Below, in pieces: positions 40,837-52,421 of a stretch of 64,000 bases of DNA. A program made the translations under genes and the position numbers. The DNA comes from Tribonema minus. Its lineage: Eukaryota; Sar; Xanthophyceae; Tribonematales; Tribonemataceae. The number at the start of each line of letters is the position of its first letter. Positions within the stretch are counted from its first letter, which is position 1. The stretch covers positions 45,942 through 109,941 of the forward strand of contig JAFCMP010000180.1 in NCBI GenBank assembly GCA_017506865.1, read 5' to 3'. The notes below the pieces were generated by a model. It saw only the letters and a program-made list of their open reading frames with translations, was not told where the DNA came from and ran no database searches.

Positions 40837-40907
40837 GCAACTTGAAACATCATAAGCCAGAAGGCTACATAAATAGTTTACTTTACATACAGCTGCCCGT
40901 GTCACAA

Positions 40908-42108
40908 TCCCTTGAACTCCGAGTCGTCAGACCCGACTTTGTCCTGAGATGCAGTCTCAGCAGTGTGAGGTGCCAGCTACTGCCGACAGCGTTGTGTACT
41001 GCTTGCAACAGTCCGTGAGTTCACCAGGCCTTTTGAAAGTGTTTGCACGTCAGTAAAGCATTGGTAGGTAACTGTGGTGGGTCTTTGCGCTGAGGGCCTG
41101 TTCGCTCAGCATGCACAACTGCACTGCGCGGTGAGTTGGCCACAGTGTGACAGCTGTGCGCTGCGAGCGCCCCTTCCCGGGCGGCGTGCCGCATGAGGCA
41201 GTGCCTGTCGCATCTCACGCTGCTGTCGCAATGGTTGCACCGCATTGCTTAGTGGTGATTACGGCACACTGATTGACCTGTACTCGTGATGATCTCGTCT
41301 AGAAGTACAGGCAACCCTGAACGAGGCTGGCTTCCTGCATAGCACAATCTGCAGAGCTGGACAGAGTGGCAGCGAACATCGACAACACCACTTCAACTTC
41401 AGCGTGGATGAGGTGCTGCTTGCTGACTGCGCAGGTGACTATCAGAGGTGACCCTTTCACTGTCACGCTGTGGTCAACCAGTCACACCTGGGAACTTGAG
41501 CCGCAGACTGAGACTGACCCTGTCACAGACGCAGCCGTGCCTCTCTTTTAAAAAAAAAACCAGTTCAAGGAACGGGGCCCTCACCAGAGCTGAACGACAC
41601 TCGTAAGACATCGGTTGATTGTCCCAGGTGCTGACACTCCTCGTGTGCTTGTGTGCAATTGTTCAGGTCAGAAAGGTCTGGTGCTGCTGTTGAATCGGAT
41701 GTGAGGCAGAAGTCTTCATAGGTGTTGACTTGAACGCTCCAGGATCAGTTTTTCGCACTCAACGACGCGGTAAAGACACCCGGTGCCATGGCGAGTCTTC
41801 CTGCCGCTGGCGCTTCAGCTACTGGCACGACCCCCGTATCTGCAAACGCAGGAACAACGAAGCTTTGAGGAATGAGCGCATACACGCCCATGACCTCCGA
41901 TAGCCACACGCGCACAGGCAGCAGTGACATGCGCGACGCGCCTGCAACAAACACATGTAGGCACTCATATTCACATAACACGGCGCGGTGCGCCCCCCCG
42001 CTGCACAGCCCCAGCAAACAGACACGCAGCGGCCCTACTTCAACTTGAACTTTACACGCCCACGCCCAGCGGCGAGCGCCTCGCCGCACCGCAACGCGCG
42101 CAATCGCG
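40908..42108. other. Intergenic, nothing recognised
   Basis: About 1.2 kb between the retroelement and the stop of the thioredoxin/PUB gene. No frame with domain character is visible; it presumably includes that gene's 3' UTR. Confidence 0.5.
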
Positions 42109-45100
42109 CTAGACCTGCGCCTGCGTGTACGTCGCGAGCGCGGCGTCGATCCTGGCCTTGACGGCCTGCAGCAGCGCCTCATCGCGCGCGTCAGCACTCA
42201 TCACGAGGCGCGCCTCGCCGCCGTCGTCCGCCTTGGCGAAGCCGATCGCGCGCAGCAGGCCCACGCCGCCGAGGCAGCCCGCGATGCGCGCCTGAGGCAG
42301 CGGCGGCGGCAGCGGCGGCGCAGCGGAGGTGGCGACGAGGATAGAGTTACAGTTACGACAGGATTTGAAGTTGCGGCAGTTGCAGCGCCGACACTTGCTG
42401 CACGTGCGCAAGCGTACGCTTGCGGCGGGAGGCACGCAATTGATGAGCGTCTTTTCCGGACAAGTGGCGAATTCGTGCTTCTCTCAGGGCGGCAGCCGCA
42501 CGCGCACGCCATTGAGGCATGCTGCGCGCGCAAAGGCAGCCGAGATAATCACGAGCCCACGCAATTGGGGGAACCTTGGACGGTGCTCTCGCCCGCAAGA
42601 TGAACGGCAACAGTACTAATTTCATCGTGGAGACGCGTACTCTTCTCGCCACAAAGTGCGCGCTGCTGGCGCGCCAATGGCAGAGGGGTAATACGCAGGG
42701 CAGCGGGGTGGCAGTGCCGCACTGCACCCTTCTAACCTAACCCTAACCCTAACCATCAGCCAGCCCTGGCGCCAGGGCGAACCTGTGCCGCTCGTGCCAA
42801 GGCCATAGCAGCAGCGCGTCTCAAGGACGCCGATTAAGACTGCGTCGCAAGCAGCGAGCAGGTCGTCCTGACGGCCGCGTTGGTGCGGCCATAAGCGTAG
42901 TGGTTGCCCTCACTCCAAGCGCGCAGGCGCGTCCGGCAAGCCGGACTGCACGCACATGGCAGACGCGCTCCGCGCCTCGAATAGTTGTCTCGTCGAGGCA
43001 AGCCTGCACATGCGACCCCCCCCCCCCCCTGCAAACTCACGCGTCGACATCGACAGAGGGCACCCCCCCCCCCCCGCACACACCCACCTTGAAGGCCTTG
43101 TTGTCGAGGCTGATGGCGCGGTACTTCTCCTCCGCGGGGTGCGCGAGCACGTTGCCGATGTAGATGTTGATGGTCTTCATGGCCGTGCCGCCCTCGCCCG
43201 CGACGCGCTGCTGCGACAGCAGCTCGATGGCCTTGGCGGCCTGCTCGAGGCGCGCGTCGCGGCTCGCTGCTGCCGCGGGCTGAGCGCTGCTGCTGCCGCC
43301 TGCTGCTGCGCTCGGAGCGCTGCCGTCGTCCATCTGCTGCAGGCCCACGGGCTGGTAGCCCTCGACGCCGAGCTTGCCGGCGAGCTTGCCGCCGCGCGCC
43401 TTGCGCTCCGCCTTGTCCTGGGGGGTGGGTGGGGGGAGGGGGGGAGGGGGTCATGAGGTTGGTGCACAAGGGAAGGGGAGATGCAGATGGTGAGATGCAG
43501 ATGAGGAGGGGTGAAGGCCGTTTCGCAATGTCGTTCACAGCGAGCGTCAGAGAGATGCTTCAAGTTGTCACGTGCGTGCATAGACTGCGAAAGCGAGCCA
43601 CGTGCCTGCCGCTCCGCTTTGTCCTGGCGCACGGGAGGGGGGGAGGGGTTGAGGGAACGGCAGTCATTGCAGTGCACTACCACGACCATCACGATGTGAG
43701 AGTGTAAGGGGGAGACTGGCAAAAGGGCGGTTGTTGCAGTATACACTACCAACCCCGTCCCGATGTTTGTGTGTGTGCCGGGGGGGTATCAGTAGTACAC
43801 GAGAGGCGGCGGACAAATTGACGCCGATGTAGTGGGGGGGGAGATGGCGTTTCGCAGTTAGGGTTAGGGTTAGGCAGCGTTTGGAGAGTGGTCGTCAATG
43901 GGTATTGAGGCGTGATCACAATGGTCACAAGGGACTCTGGTAGGGCAAGCCTGGCATCATCAGCTCGACTCCATCAGCTTGGCTTGGCATCAGCCATCTG
44001 GACTATTTCGTGCCCTCAGCAGCAAAAAACAGAGTACATGCATGCTGTACCCGCATCTCGGATTGCGTCGCACCATCGCTTCGCGGTCAAGTAAGCCATC
44101 AAGAGCAGATCATGAGCGGCAAAGCGGCGTGCAGCGGCAGCACATCAGTGCGCACATGACTGCACTGACACAAGAGCTCGCCCCCCCCCCCCCCGCCCCC
44201 AGCCCCCAAAAGGACACATCCATGAACTCTAAAGAACAGCTCTGTTGGTGACGTTGGCAACCCTTGGCATTTTGGTACCGGCATCTGCAAACACAGTCAT
44301 TAAAGGAGTCCAACTCACCTAACCCTAGGGTCAGGTTACAAGGCGAAGGTAGCCATGGCCAGCGTGCATCATACAGGCCCCCTCCAAACGGCATGCCGCA
44401 GGAATGTGCGCCGGACAGTGCCTTGGGGCACTTCCTGATCAGGAATTGTCCAGGCACAATACTCGTGGGACAGTTCCGAGCTGCGTGTCGAGCAATGTGC
44501 CTGGGAATGTGCAACAGGAGTATGCCCCGGAACTTGCGCAAGACAGTTCCTCACCTTGGCAATCTCGGCACGGAGGCGCTCCCTCTCGCGCTGCGCGTCG
44601 AGCTTCTCCTTCTTGCGCATCTGTATTTCCCGCATGCGCGCCTGGAGCGACAGCGCGGCGGCATAGATGCAGCGGGGTGAGACGTGAGCATCGGATTACA
44701 GCACGGTGCTGGCACCCGCACCTGGTCATGGGACAATGGGCTGGTGCCAGCGTCGCATGTGTTGGGGCCAGGGAACGGTCACGCCTCTGAAACTGTCAGG
44801 CGTTCATGACATGAATGATGTCTCCGATGTCCCCCGCATGCACGCCTGGAGCAACGCCGAAGGGCTAGGGTTAGGATTGGGGTTACGGTTGCCCGTTCAG
44901 TAGGTGCCTAACCCTAATCCTAACCCTAACCCTGGTGCGCCATGCCTTCTTTGCGGCCCACATTGTTCATGATCATGACAATTTCACAACTATGAATTCA
45001 CCAGGGAGACGCTCCTGCGCCTCCGTCTCCTTGCGCGTCGCGCGCCTTGCCCATAATGCGCCTTGCCCATAATGCGCCTTGCCTTCTCTCGAATCACGCT

Positions 45101-48100
45101 CTCCATGGTCGTAGCGCGTGATCTACCATGAAACCACCACACTTGTTCATGATCGTAAGTTGTCCACTACCGTGAATTACACCATGAACACGCACCTGCG
45201 CCTCCATCTCCTCGCGCGTTGCGCTCTTCATGACGATGGAGCGTTCACTACCACGAAATCACAGTTCATAATCATGAATTGTCCACTATCATGAATTCAC
45301 CAGCATGAATTCACAACACACCTGCGCCTCCATCTCCTCTCGCGTCGCGCGCATCTCCTTGCCCATGGTGCGCCGCGCCTTCTCTCGCGTCACGCTCTCC
45401 GCCTTCTCCTCCTCCTCCCGCGCCGTGCGCCGCGCTGCGAGCCTGTCCTTGAGCGCCTGCACCTTGGCCGCCCTCTCCTCAGGCGTCAGCGGCGTGATCT
45501 GCACATCACATGGTGAAGTGATGAAGTATCAACAAATGTGAACGTGTGGTGACGCAACGTGCTGTCAGCCTGTCCTTGAGCGCCGGCGCCTTGGCCGCCC
45601 TCTCCTCGGGCGTCAGCAGCGTAATCTGCGGCGGCAGCACTTCACATGGTGGAGTGATGAAACATAAAATATGATGTGATTCCACAGCACTGCAGTGGCG
45701 TACGTAAACTTCAATGGAGATCGCCTTCGCCTTGGGCGTCAGCGGCATGATCTGCGGCGGCGATTCACATGGTGAAGTAATGATGTTACAGCATATATGA
45801 ATCTGAAGCGCTGGAGTGGTGTACAGAACTAAAATGAAGTGGGGCAACGTGCTGTCGGCCTGTCCCTGAGCGCCTGCGCCTTGGTCGCCTTCTCCTTGGG
45901 GGCGCGTTGTTAGAGTGGCGCGATCTACGGCGATGGGGCGTCGTGAGGTGAAGTGGTAGACATGAAAATCTAGCAGTGGAGTGCCACGGCGCATCCTGTC
46001 CTTAAAGCCGCCAGCACCTCGGCCAGCGTATTCGCGATGGCAGGTCACAAGGTGAAGTGGTACAGTGAGCTTCACGGTGGACTCGCGGCGCCTGTCCCCC
46101 AAACCCTAACCCTGCCTCTAACCCTGACCCTGGCCCTAACCGAGCCTGTTTCAGCACTGTAGCCGCCCTCTCCTCAAGCGTCAGCAGCGTAGCTGTAGCG
46201 GCAGACTGCCAGGTGAAGTGATGACCACCCTTCCTCAAAGTGCATCATTTGCATCAACGCCCTTTCTACCCTCCTCATTGCTCTCGTGCCATGTACCTTA
46301 GGGTACATCGTTTGCACCCCCGCCCTCTCTCACCCCTGCCCTGCGCTCGTGCCATGTACATCATTGGCATCAAGGCCCTCTCTCACCTGCTTCTTGCTCT
46401 CGCTGCAACATGAACCACAGCGCTATGTAAATCATCAGCACCGACGCGCTCACCTCCTCCTTGCTCTCGCTGAAGTTGCTGTGCCCCGTCTTGTGCGCGT
46501 GCAGCTCCGCCGCCACCATGTCGCGCAGCAGCGCTCCGCAGTCGTCGCACTTGAGGCTGTTGGCCGCCGCCTCGGCCGCGCTCGCCGCCGCCGCTGCGAG
46601 CAGCAGCGGGCGTTGCAGGAGCAGAACGTGATCGTTGGCGCTTTTACCAAGTGTTGATCCCGCACATTACACGGACATATGATGGAAGCATACGTTTTTG
46701 TGCGCACACAAATGTAGCATGAGGCAGTTGTCGCACTGGAGGTCGTGGCCGCCGCCGCCGCCCGCGCAAGCAGCAGCGGGCGCCGCGGAAGCAGGACGCG
46801 AGCACTTGGCGCTTTGACCTTGTGTCGATTCACGTTGGCGCTTCGATTTAGTGTTGATCCAATACATTACATGGGCATATTTGCGTGTTGGTACATATAC
46901 ATAGCACAAGGCACATGTACAGGGAGCATCCCTGCAACAGTTTCTGGGAGCAGACTGTTCCTCAGACAGCTGCCCGTGGCCGCGCGATCAACGCCAGCAG
47001 CACGGCAAACGTGGCAGCTCATACACGGCCACGTCGCATACAGCACCCAGACGCATGCAGTGAAGCAAGTGTGGCCACGAGAGCACTAAAGTGACGAGAG
47101 CGCGGCAATACCTGCATCATACTCCGGCAGCGGGTCGTCTACCCCCGCCTCCTCCTGGTGCTCCATGAGCCAGTTGATCGCTGCCTCCAGCCCCGGCTGC
47201 GGCGCCAGCGCGAGAGCGCGCCGCGCGCGCCCCTCCGGGAACCCCATCTCCTCCATAAGCTGCTTCAGGACCGCCTCGTCCACCGCTCTCAAGGGCTGCG
47301 GCGCTGCCGCTGCTGCCGCCGGCGCCGCCTGCAATGCACGGAAAGCAATGTGTACGTCGTGAAAGGGGCATCATTTCGGCGCCGCTTTGAAGACTGCATC
47401 GGCGCAGCGCCGCCGCCGCTGTCGAGCTCGCAAGACCTGGCTGCTGCTGCTGCTGCTGGCACCAGCCACAGCCCTCCTCTGCCTGCCAGAACGAGTCATG
47501 CAGCGCAGCAGCAGTCTGGCGCATGGATCGCTACACGCTGAACCCCCCCATCCCCCATCACGCCGTGGCAGCGGTTCACAGCAGCACTCATCACGGCTGC
47601 TCACTCACGTCTGCGGCCTCGCCCCCCGCGGCAGGAGTGTCCACGTCCATCGCCGCCGGCTCTGCAGCAGCAGCAGCAGGTGCCTCTGCAGGCTTCGCCG
47701 CGGGCTTCATGGCGAACCGGGGGTCATCATCGTCCCCCTTGTCGGCCGCCAGGATTTTGGCGTTCAGCGCCGCGTTCGGGTTCTGCGCAGGGGCGCTAGG
47801 GGGGCCCGAGGAGGCGGCGGCGCCGAAACGCGCAAGCCGCGCCGCGCGCGCGTCCGCCTCCGACAGCGCCGCGCCGCCGCCGCCGAGGCTGTAGCCGGCG
47901 CCCTCGAAGGAGGGGCGGACGCGGGCCCTGTGCCTGACGACGCACTCCTCGACGGCGGCGATGTTGGCACCTTTGACTTCGTCGACTTTGGCGCCGTCGA
48001 CGTAGAAGAGGAAGGTGGGGAAGGCCGTGACGCCGAGGGTCATGATGAGGTCCTGGTTCTCGCCCTCCATGACCTTGAGGAAGACGACGTCGGGGTACTT

Positions 48101-48529
48101 GCCGGAGAGGGCATCGTACTCGGGAGCCACTCGTTTGCAGGGGCCGCACCTGAGGGATGGTCGTGAGTGAGAGGGTTGGTGCGTTGCTGGTTGCGGTGGT
48201 GAAGCGGTGGACTAGGTTGTGTGAAAGCTGGTCATGCATCGAAGCACAGGTTGATGTTCCTGCCTGTTTTGAAGCCGACTCGGACTGTGCAAGCTGCTGC
48301 AGCACCACGAGGCGTTCTGCGTGCAGAAGACCAGCGGATAAGTTGACGAGACTGCCAGGAATGCAAAGGAGCAGCTGCCAGTCTCCCTACAAGATCTTTC
48401 AGCAATCATCAACTTCACATTGAGAAGATCTCGTGCTTACCAGGTGGCGCTCACGTCCACGACCACAAGCTTGCCCTTCTGCTGCGTGAGCCTAGCAAAC
48501 TCCTCCTGTCCCACGACTTCATGTACCAT
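42109..48529 (-). CDS. Thioredoxin-UBA-zinc finger-coiled coil-PUB protein (probable p97/VCP adaptor)
   Basis: Exons in consistent phase: 48529-48441, 48149-47609, 47328-47112, 46593-46454, 45498-45322, 44641-44555, 43417-43088, 42291-42109; about 587 residues. The start fits thioredoxins ([11 protein letters not shown]). Order: thioredoxin with WCGPC (30-34, the Trp codon split by an intron), [12 protein letters not shown]; Ala-rich linker; UBA (about 227-267, LMEEMGF to INWLMEHQ), which binds ubiquitin; C2H2-like finger CDDC...HAHKTGH (298-320); [12 protein letters not shown] and a charged coiled coil (330-417); and PUB (about 495-587, [27 protein letters not shown]), which binds the p97/VCP tail. 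UBA-finger-coiled coil-PUB resembles a plant UBA/PUB family; the added redox-competent thioredoxin is unusual. A role linking ubiquitinated clients, p97 and redox repair is inferred. Confidence 0.92.
42732..42754 (-). repeat. Interstitial TTAGGG-type tract
   Basis: About three CCCTAA units in the intron between the last two exons of the thioredoxin/PUB gene. Confidence 0.85.
43597..43640 (-). repeat. Copy of the PUB-exon acceptor edge
   Basis: The acceptor and first codons of exon 43417-43088 (CGCTCCGCCTTGTCCTGG on the plus strand) recur about 200 bp upstream in gene sense, followed by the same G-rich tract. Confidence 0.7.
43857..43874 (+). repeat. Interstitial TTAGGG-type tract
   Basis: Nearly three GTTAGGG units inside an intron. 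Confidence 0.85.
44867..44933. repeat. Opposed TTAGGG and CCCTAA tracts
   Basis: A degenerate TTAGGG stretch (44867-44890) is followed within about 20 bp by CCTAACCCTAATCCTAACCC (44907 on), forming an imperfect inverted pair in an intron. Confidence 0.8.
45005..46200 (-). repeat. Multiple decayed copies of coiled-coil exon edges
   Basis: Exon 45498-45322 has copies of its 3' half downstream in gene sense (about 45013-45113 and 45196-45245). Copies of its 5' half lie upstream (about 45568-45630, 45721-45757, 45855-45900, 45998-46030, 46155-46195). Copies keep acceptor or donor edges but lose frame. Intervening AT-rich units (CATGAATTCAC and relatives) are also repeated. Confidence 0.8.
46245..46480 (-). 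repeat. Short tandem copies of the zinc-finger exon donor edge
   Basis: The sequence around the donor of exon 46593-46454 (CTCACCTCCTCCTTGCTCTC) recurs at about 46386-46408 and, more weakly, near 46265 and 46335, with shared CATGTACATCAT-like spacers of about 65 bp. Confidence 0.65.
46538..46900 (-). repeat. Tandem duplication covering the zinc-finger exon start
   Basis: The first half of exon 46593-46454 with its upstream intron (GCAGCAGCGGGCG, TTGGCGCTTT, ACATTACA...GGCATAT-like) is repeated at about 46723-46890. The upstream copy is out of frame. Confidence 0.75.
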
Positions 48530-48749
48530 GACTCCGTCCCTGGCTCGCTATGAGCTCGAATGGCGATTTGGAGCACGGCAGAACAGTTCAGTTGAGCAGC
48601 TGCGCTCTTGAGCTTCGCTTCTGCAGAAGCACCCTGTCTCATCAGCTGAGTGACTTACTTGCGGAGGCGGAAGGAGAGAGCAGCAGGATCTCTGAGACCA
48701 CCGCTGATCTTGCTGTAGCAGCTTTCCAGGAGGAGTGTGCAACTTACAG
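48530..48749. promoter_or_regulatory. Bidirectional promoter between the thioredoxin/PUB and proteasome alpha-5 genes
   Basis: Only about 220 bp separate the two divergent start codons, so both 5' UTRs and promoters must lie here or overlap. No TATA box is evident. Confidence 0.7.
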
Positions 48750-51700
48750 ATGTTTCTCACAAGGTGAAGTGCACCAAAAGATCCCAGTCCATTATCAGGT
48801 CGCCTGCCAGCAACTTGCCTGTTGCTGCTTGGCGCTGTCAAGCATGAGTTTTCTATTGTCGATATACCAACGTCGTGCTTGGCAAATGCTGCGCATCTGA
48901 GCTTGCAAATGGTATGTGTGCCGACTGCTGCATCATTCCCCCTGTTCAGGAGCGAATATGACCGCGGTGTCAATACCTTCTCCCCAGAGGGCCGCTTGTT
49001 CCAAGTAGAATACGCCATCGAGGCCATCAAGCTTGGATCCACAGCCGTTGGCATCCAAACAAAGGAGGGGGTCATTCTGGCAGTGGAGAAGCGGCTCACT
49101 TCGCCTCTGCTGGAGCCCTCTAGCGTGGTAAAGATCATGGAGGTGGACAAGCACATAGCTGCGGCCATGAGCGGCCTCATTGCGGATGCGCGGACGCTGG
49201 TGGACCACGCACGAGTAGAGGCACAGGTACGGACACGTGCAGCACAGGTTTGTATTGCACATAAACTTGAAGTTTGCTCTTGCTGTTGCAGAAATGTGAG
49301 CTGTTTTGCGAAGTCTCCTTTGTACTCAAAAGCGAAGTCATGTCATAAGACCTTCTGCATAGCGCAGAGTGTCGTGGAGCATCATCATTACATCACTACT
49401 CTCAAACAAGGCATTGTGGCATCGCAAAGCTCCACTGTGGAAGCACACTTCGCTCACCAGCTTCAACGACTGCTGTGCGATCCGCGGCCGCCTCATGTGC
49501 TGCGCCAGCAAGCCTCCTCAGTGATATCTTAATCCCTGAGCTGCAGTGCTGCCGGTCCTGTGCATGGCACTGTTCACGCCGCAGTGGCGCTCTCGACGCG
49601 TCGCGAAGCGCGCTGCGCAGCCCGCTTTCGTGCGCCGAGCGCTGTCGCGTCTGAGCGCCGACTATCATCGCGAAGTTCATCGCTTGCCCTGAGCCCTGCC
49701 ATCCACTCGGCGTGCGAACGCGCTCCTCCAGGCGCCACCGCATGAACACGCGTCGTCCGCTGCGCCCGCTTGTTCCTCATTTGTGCGCAGAACCACACGT
49801 TCACGTACGACGAGCCCATGCGGGTGGAGGCGCTGACGCAGGCAGTGTGCGACGTGGCGCTGTCGTTCGGCGAGGACGGCGGCGGCAAGAAGATGAGCCG
49901 GCCCTTCGGTGAGAGCCGGTCCGGCAGCGCGGCCGCGGCGGTGCACGTGCGCATTGCGGTGCCGTGCGTAGTATCGAAAGCACTTCAGTTGCTGACGTGC
50001 GGTGGATGCATGTACGCATTCCTAGTTTAACAGAGCACTCATTGCGGATGGTTTGTATACTGAATGTTTATAGGCTTACACGAGTACATATGCGTTGCGC
50101 TGCGGCCACGTACGGGTTGCGCTGGCGCCGATCGCAGCCTTCCACATGACTCATACCCGTAACTTGTCTTCCATGAGTCAACAAGCCTATATGCACCCCC
50201 GCCATCACACGTGCTGCTGACGGCAGGGTGAACAACTAGGGTCGACTCCAGGGCATGACTCATACCCTGTGACTCATTACTTATTGGCATGAGTCAACGA
50301 TTGTGCACACTCCATTGCACCGTAGCCCCCCCACCCACCTCCCCCCCTGCGTAACAGCTGATGTTTCAGGACAGCAGCATCCCCACGCTATCTTGAGTGC
50401 AAGCTCAGAACTCTTTGGCAAACGTTTTTTTAAATCCCCAAGCACTTCACGGTATGCTGCTCCTGCCTCCTTGCACGCGCTGTCGCACTGACGTCGCCCT
50501 ACTCATAGCGGGGTTTGACGATCAGGGGCAGCAGCTATACTTGTCCGACCCTACTTAGCGGTGTTCATGACACATATCCGCAATCCCCATATGGCAACTG
50601 CAAACAATGGCGTTAGCGCGTGCTCACGCCCCTCCCCTCTCACCCTTGCCTTCTCGTGCAGGCGTTGCGCTGCTCATAGCGGGGTTCGACGACCAGGGGC
50701 CGCAGCTGTTTTTCTCCGACCCCAGCGGCATGTTCACGCGCTACAAGGCCAAGGCCATCGGCAGCGGCAGCGAGGGCGCGCAGACCAACCTGCAGGAATC
50801 CTTCAGGCAAGCGCCCTCATTATGTGCTTGTGAGAACGCACACTTTATTGATGCAACATGGTCTGCACGTCCTCCGGGTGCGGTGCCGCTGGCGTTCTCT
50901 GCTGCAAGCTTTGCCGCACATGCCTGCGGTGCCAGAGTAGCTGTACTTGGATGCAGGAGTCCTGCAGGTGAGCACTGCTGCCGCCGCAATGCACCCCTGT
51001 TGCGCCCTCGCTGTGTGTATGCTTGCGACCAGTCAAGTAATCAAGTACTTTGTGGAACACTTTGAGGGTTCGAATGTTTCATTGATGGTGCTGCCTGTCA
51101 AAGTCGTTGACCTGGGGCACGGCGTCGGTTTAGGGTTAGGAATAGGGTAAGCGCGGTGATGGGAAGCACATGGCAGGCACGGCTGCGCAATTTGTGAGTG
51201 TGGAGCACGCTGTAGTCTTCTGTAGTGCGACCATCATGCCGGGCCTCAACTCGTCAACAGTCTGCTGCGCTGCATCTGTCACACTGCTATCAACAACTAG
51301 AATCATCATGGTCGTCAGGACCTGTTGTCGGTTGCGTTGCGGCGCGATGCTGCGCGTGCGTCAGGCGCCCAAGCTCGGCTGTGTCCCCGCCGCAGCCCTC
51401 TACGCTCACAGCGTGCCACAGCGCTGCGCGCTTGCGCGTGTGTGGCCGGTTCGCGACGGGGCGTTGCAATGCAAGGCGCGGCGCCGTGTGTGCATGCTCG
51501 CGTCTTGCTGCGTGGCGCATCGCGAGTGCCTCGCTCACCACATGCGCGTTGCTGCCACAACCCTCAACCCTGACCGCTCGTGCACCCTCCCGCGCACCGC
51601 GCAGCGAGAACTTCACCCTGCTGGAGGCGGAGGCATTGGCGGTCCAGACGCTCAAGCAGGTGCGACATTGCGCCGTGAATGACGATTGCAGCACCATTGC

Positions 51701-52421
51701 AGCACCATATCACACGTGTGCGGCAGAGAACTGCAGTTGCATCAGGAAAACTCCACACTGTTGCACGTTGCTGCTGTCGGGTGCCCGGTACATTGAGCAA
51801 GCAGCTCATCACATTTGACTCCCAGGTGAAAGAACCGCAACTTGATCTGCTGAATACAGATGTGATGCATTCGGGAAACTGCACGGGATTATTGAGGAGG
51901 ATGGTCATACGCACACACTCCTGTTCACCCTGAAAATGCAAGTGGGCACTGCTGCGCTGCGGCCAACTCTCAACAGTGGGCGATGTTCAGCAGCGGCAAA
52001 TGTGTGCCACCTCCCGTAACTGCCACGTCATGGTGTGATCACCCTTTACTGCATCCTTTATCTGTGTCCTTACCGGTCAGCTCACGGTTTTTACACCTCT
52101 GGTGGAATTGAGGCAACACCTACCCAGCAATCTGGAGGAAAAACTTTTGTTTTCCGAGTGCTGCTGCTGCTGCGCATTCCGCGCATGCCTCCAAAGAGAG
52201 GTCGGCAGAGATCATCCTGCCTGTGCATGCCTACTGACACAGAGGTCATATGATGGCTGGTGAAGCTGTGCGCTGGAGAAAGCACTGATCGCTGCCCCCC
52301 CCCCCCCCAGGTCATGGAGGAGAAGATCAGCAAGGACAATGTGGAGGTGGCGAGCGTAACCAAGGATGGCTACACGGTGTACGATGCGGCCATGCTGCAG
52401 ACCATCATCGATAGGCTCTAG
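48750..52421 (+). CDS. PSMA5: 20S proteasome subunit alpha type 5
   Basis: Six exons in consistent phase: 48750-48763, 48950-49226, 49791-49908, 50662-50806, 51605-51659, 52311-52421; 239 residues, the normal length. The first coding exon is only 14 nt (MFLT plus two bases of Arg), found because the family begins MFLTRSEYDRG. Family hallmarks follow: [69 protein letters not shown], and KQVMEEKI near the end. It is a structural alpha-ring subunit of the 20S core without catalytic activity. The intron after 50806 has a GC donor (AG|GCAAGC). The last intron ends in a long C run before CAG. It is head-to-head with another ubiquitin-pathway gene. Confidence 0.97.
50493..50570 (+). pseudogene. Decayed copy of proteasome alpha-5 exon 4
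   Basis: About 170 bp before exon 4, sequence encoding [12 protein letters not shown] recurs, then diverges and hits an in-frame TAG. Over the first 20 codons most differences from exon 4 are synonymous third-position changes, about seven against three replacements. No clear acceptor precedes it, so it is probably skipped. Confidence 0.8.
51126..51150 (+). repeat. Degenerate TTAGGG-type tract
   Basis: TTTAGGGTTAGGAATAGGG in an intron of the proteasome gene. Confidence 0.65.

Larger units (their letters stand above)
26500..40903 (-). mobile_element. Ty3/gypsy LTR retrotransposon encoding a cytosine-C5 methyltransferase
   Basis: Complete element: LTR (26500-26856), internal region, LTR (37726-40903, split by a hAT insertion), flanked by the 4-bp duplication CAAT (26496-26499 and 40904-40907). 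LTRs read TG...CA in element sense and are nearly identical. Gene order from the right end: Gag, cytosine methyltransferase, protease, RT, RNase H, integrase, chromo-like C-terminus, which is gypsy order. A purine-rich tract abuts the left LTR and tRNA-like sequence abuts the right LTR. Without the hAT the element is about 11.6 kb. Gag and methyltransferase-protease frames are open, while RT, integrase and the C-terminus carry several one-base frame breaks, so this copy is probably dead or contains assembly errors. High LTR similarity implies recent insertion; the hAT came later. Confidence 0.93.
37726..40903 (-). repeat. 5' LTR of the gypsy element, split by a hAT insertion
   Basis: LTR sequence at 37726-38036 and 40837-40903 matches the intact left LTR; the intervening DNA is the hAT element. 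The insertion probably disables the retroelement promoter. Confidence 0.92.
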
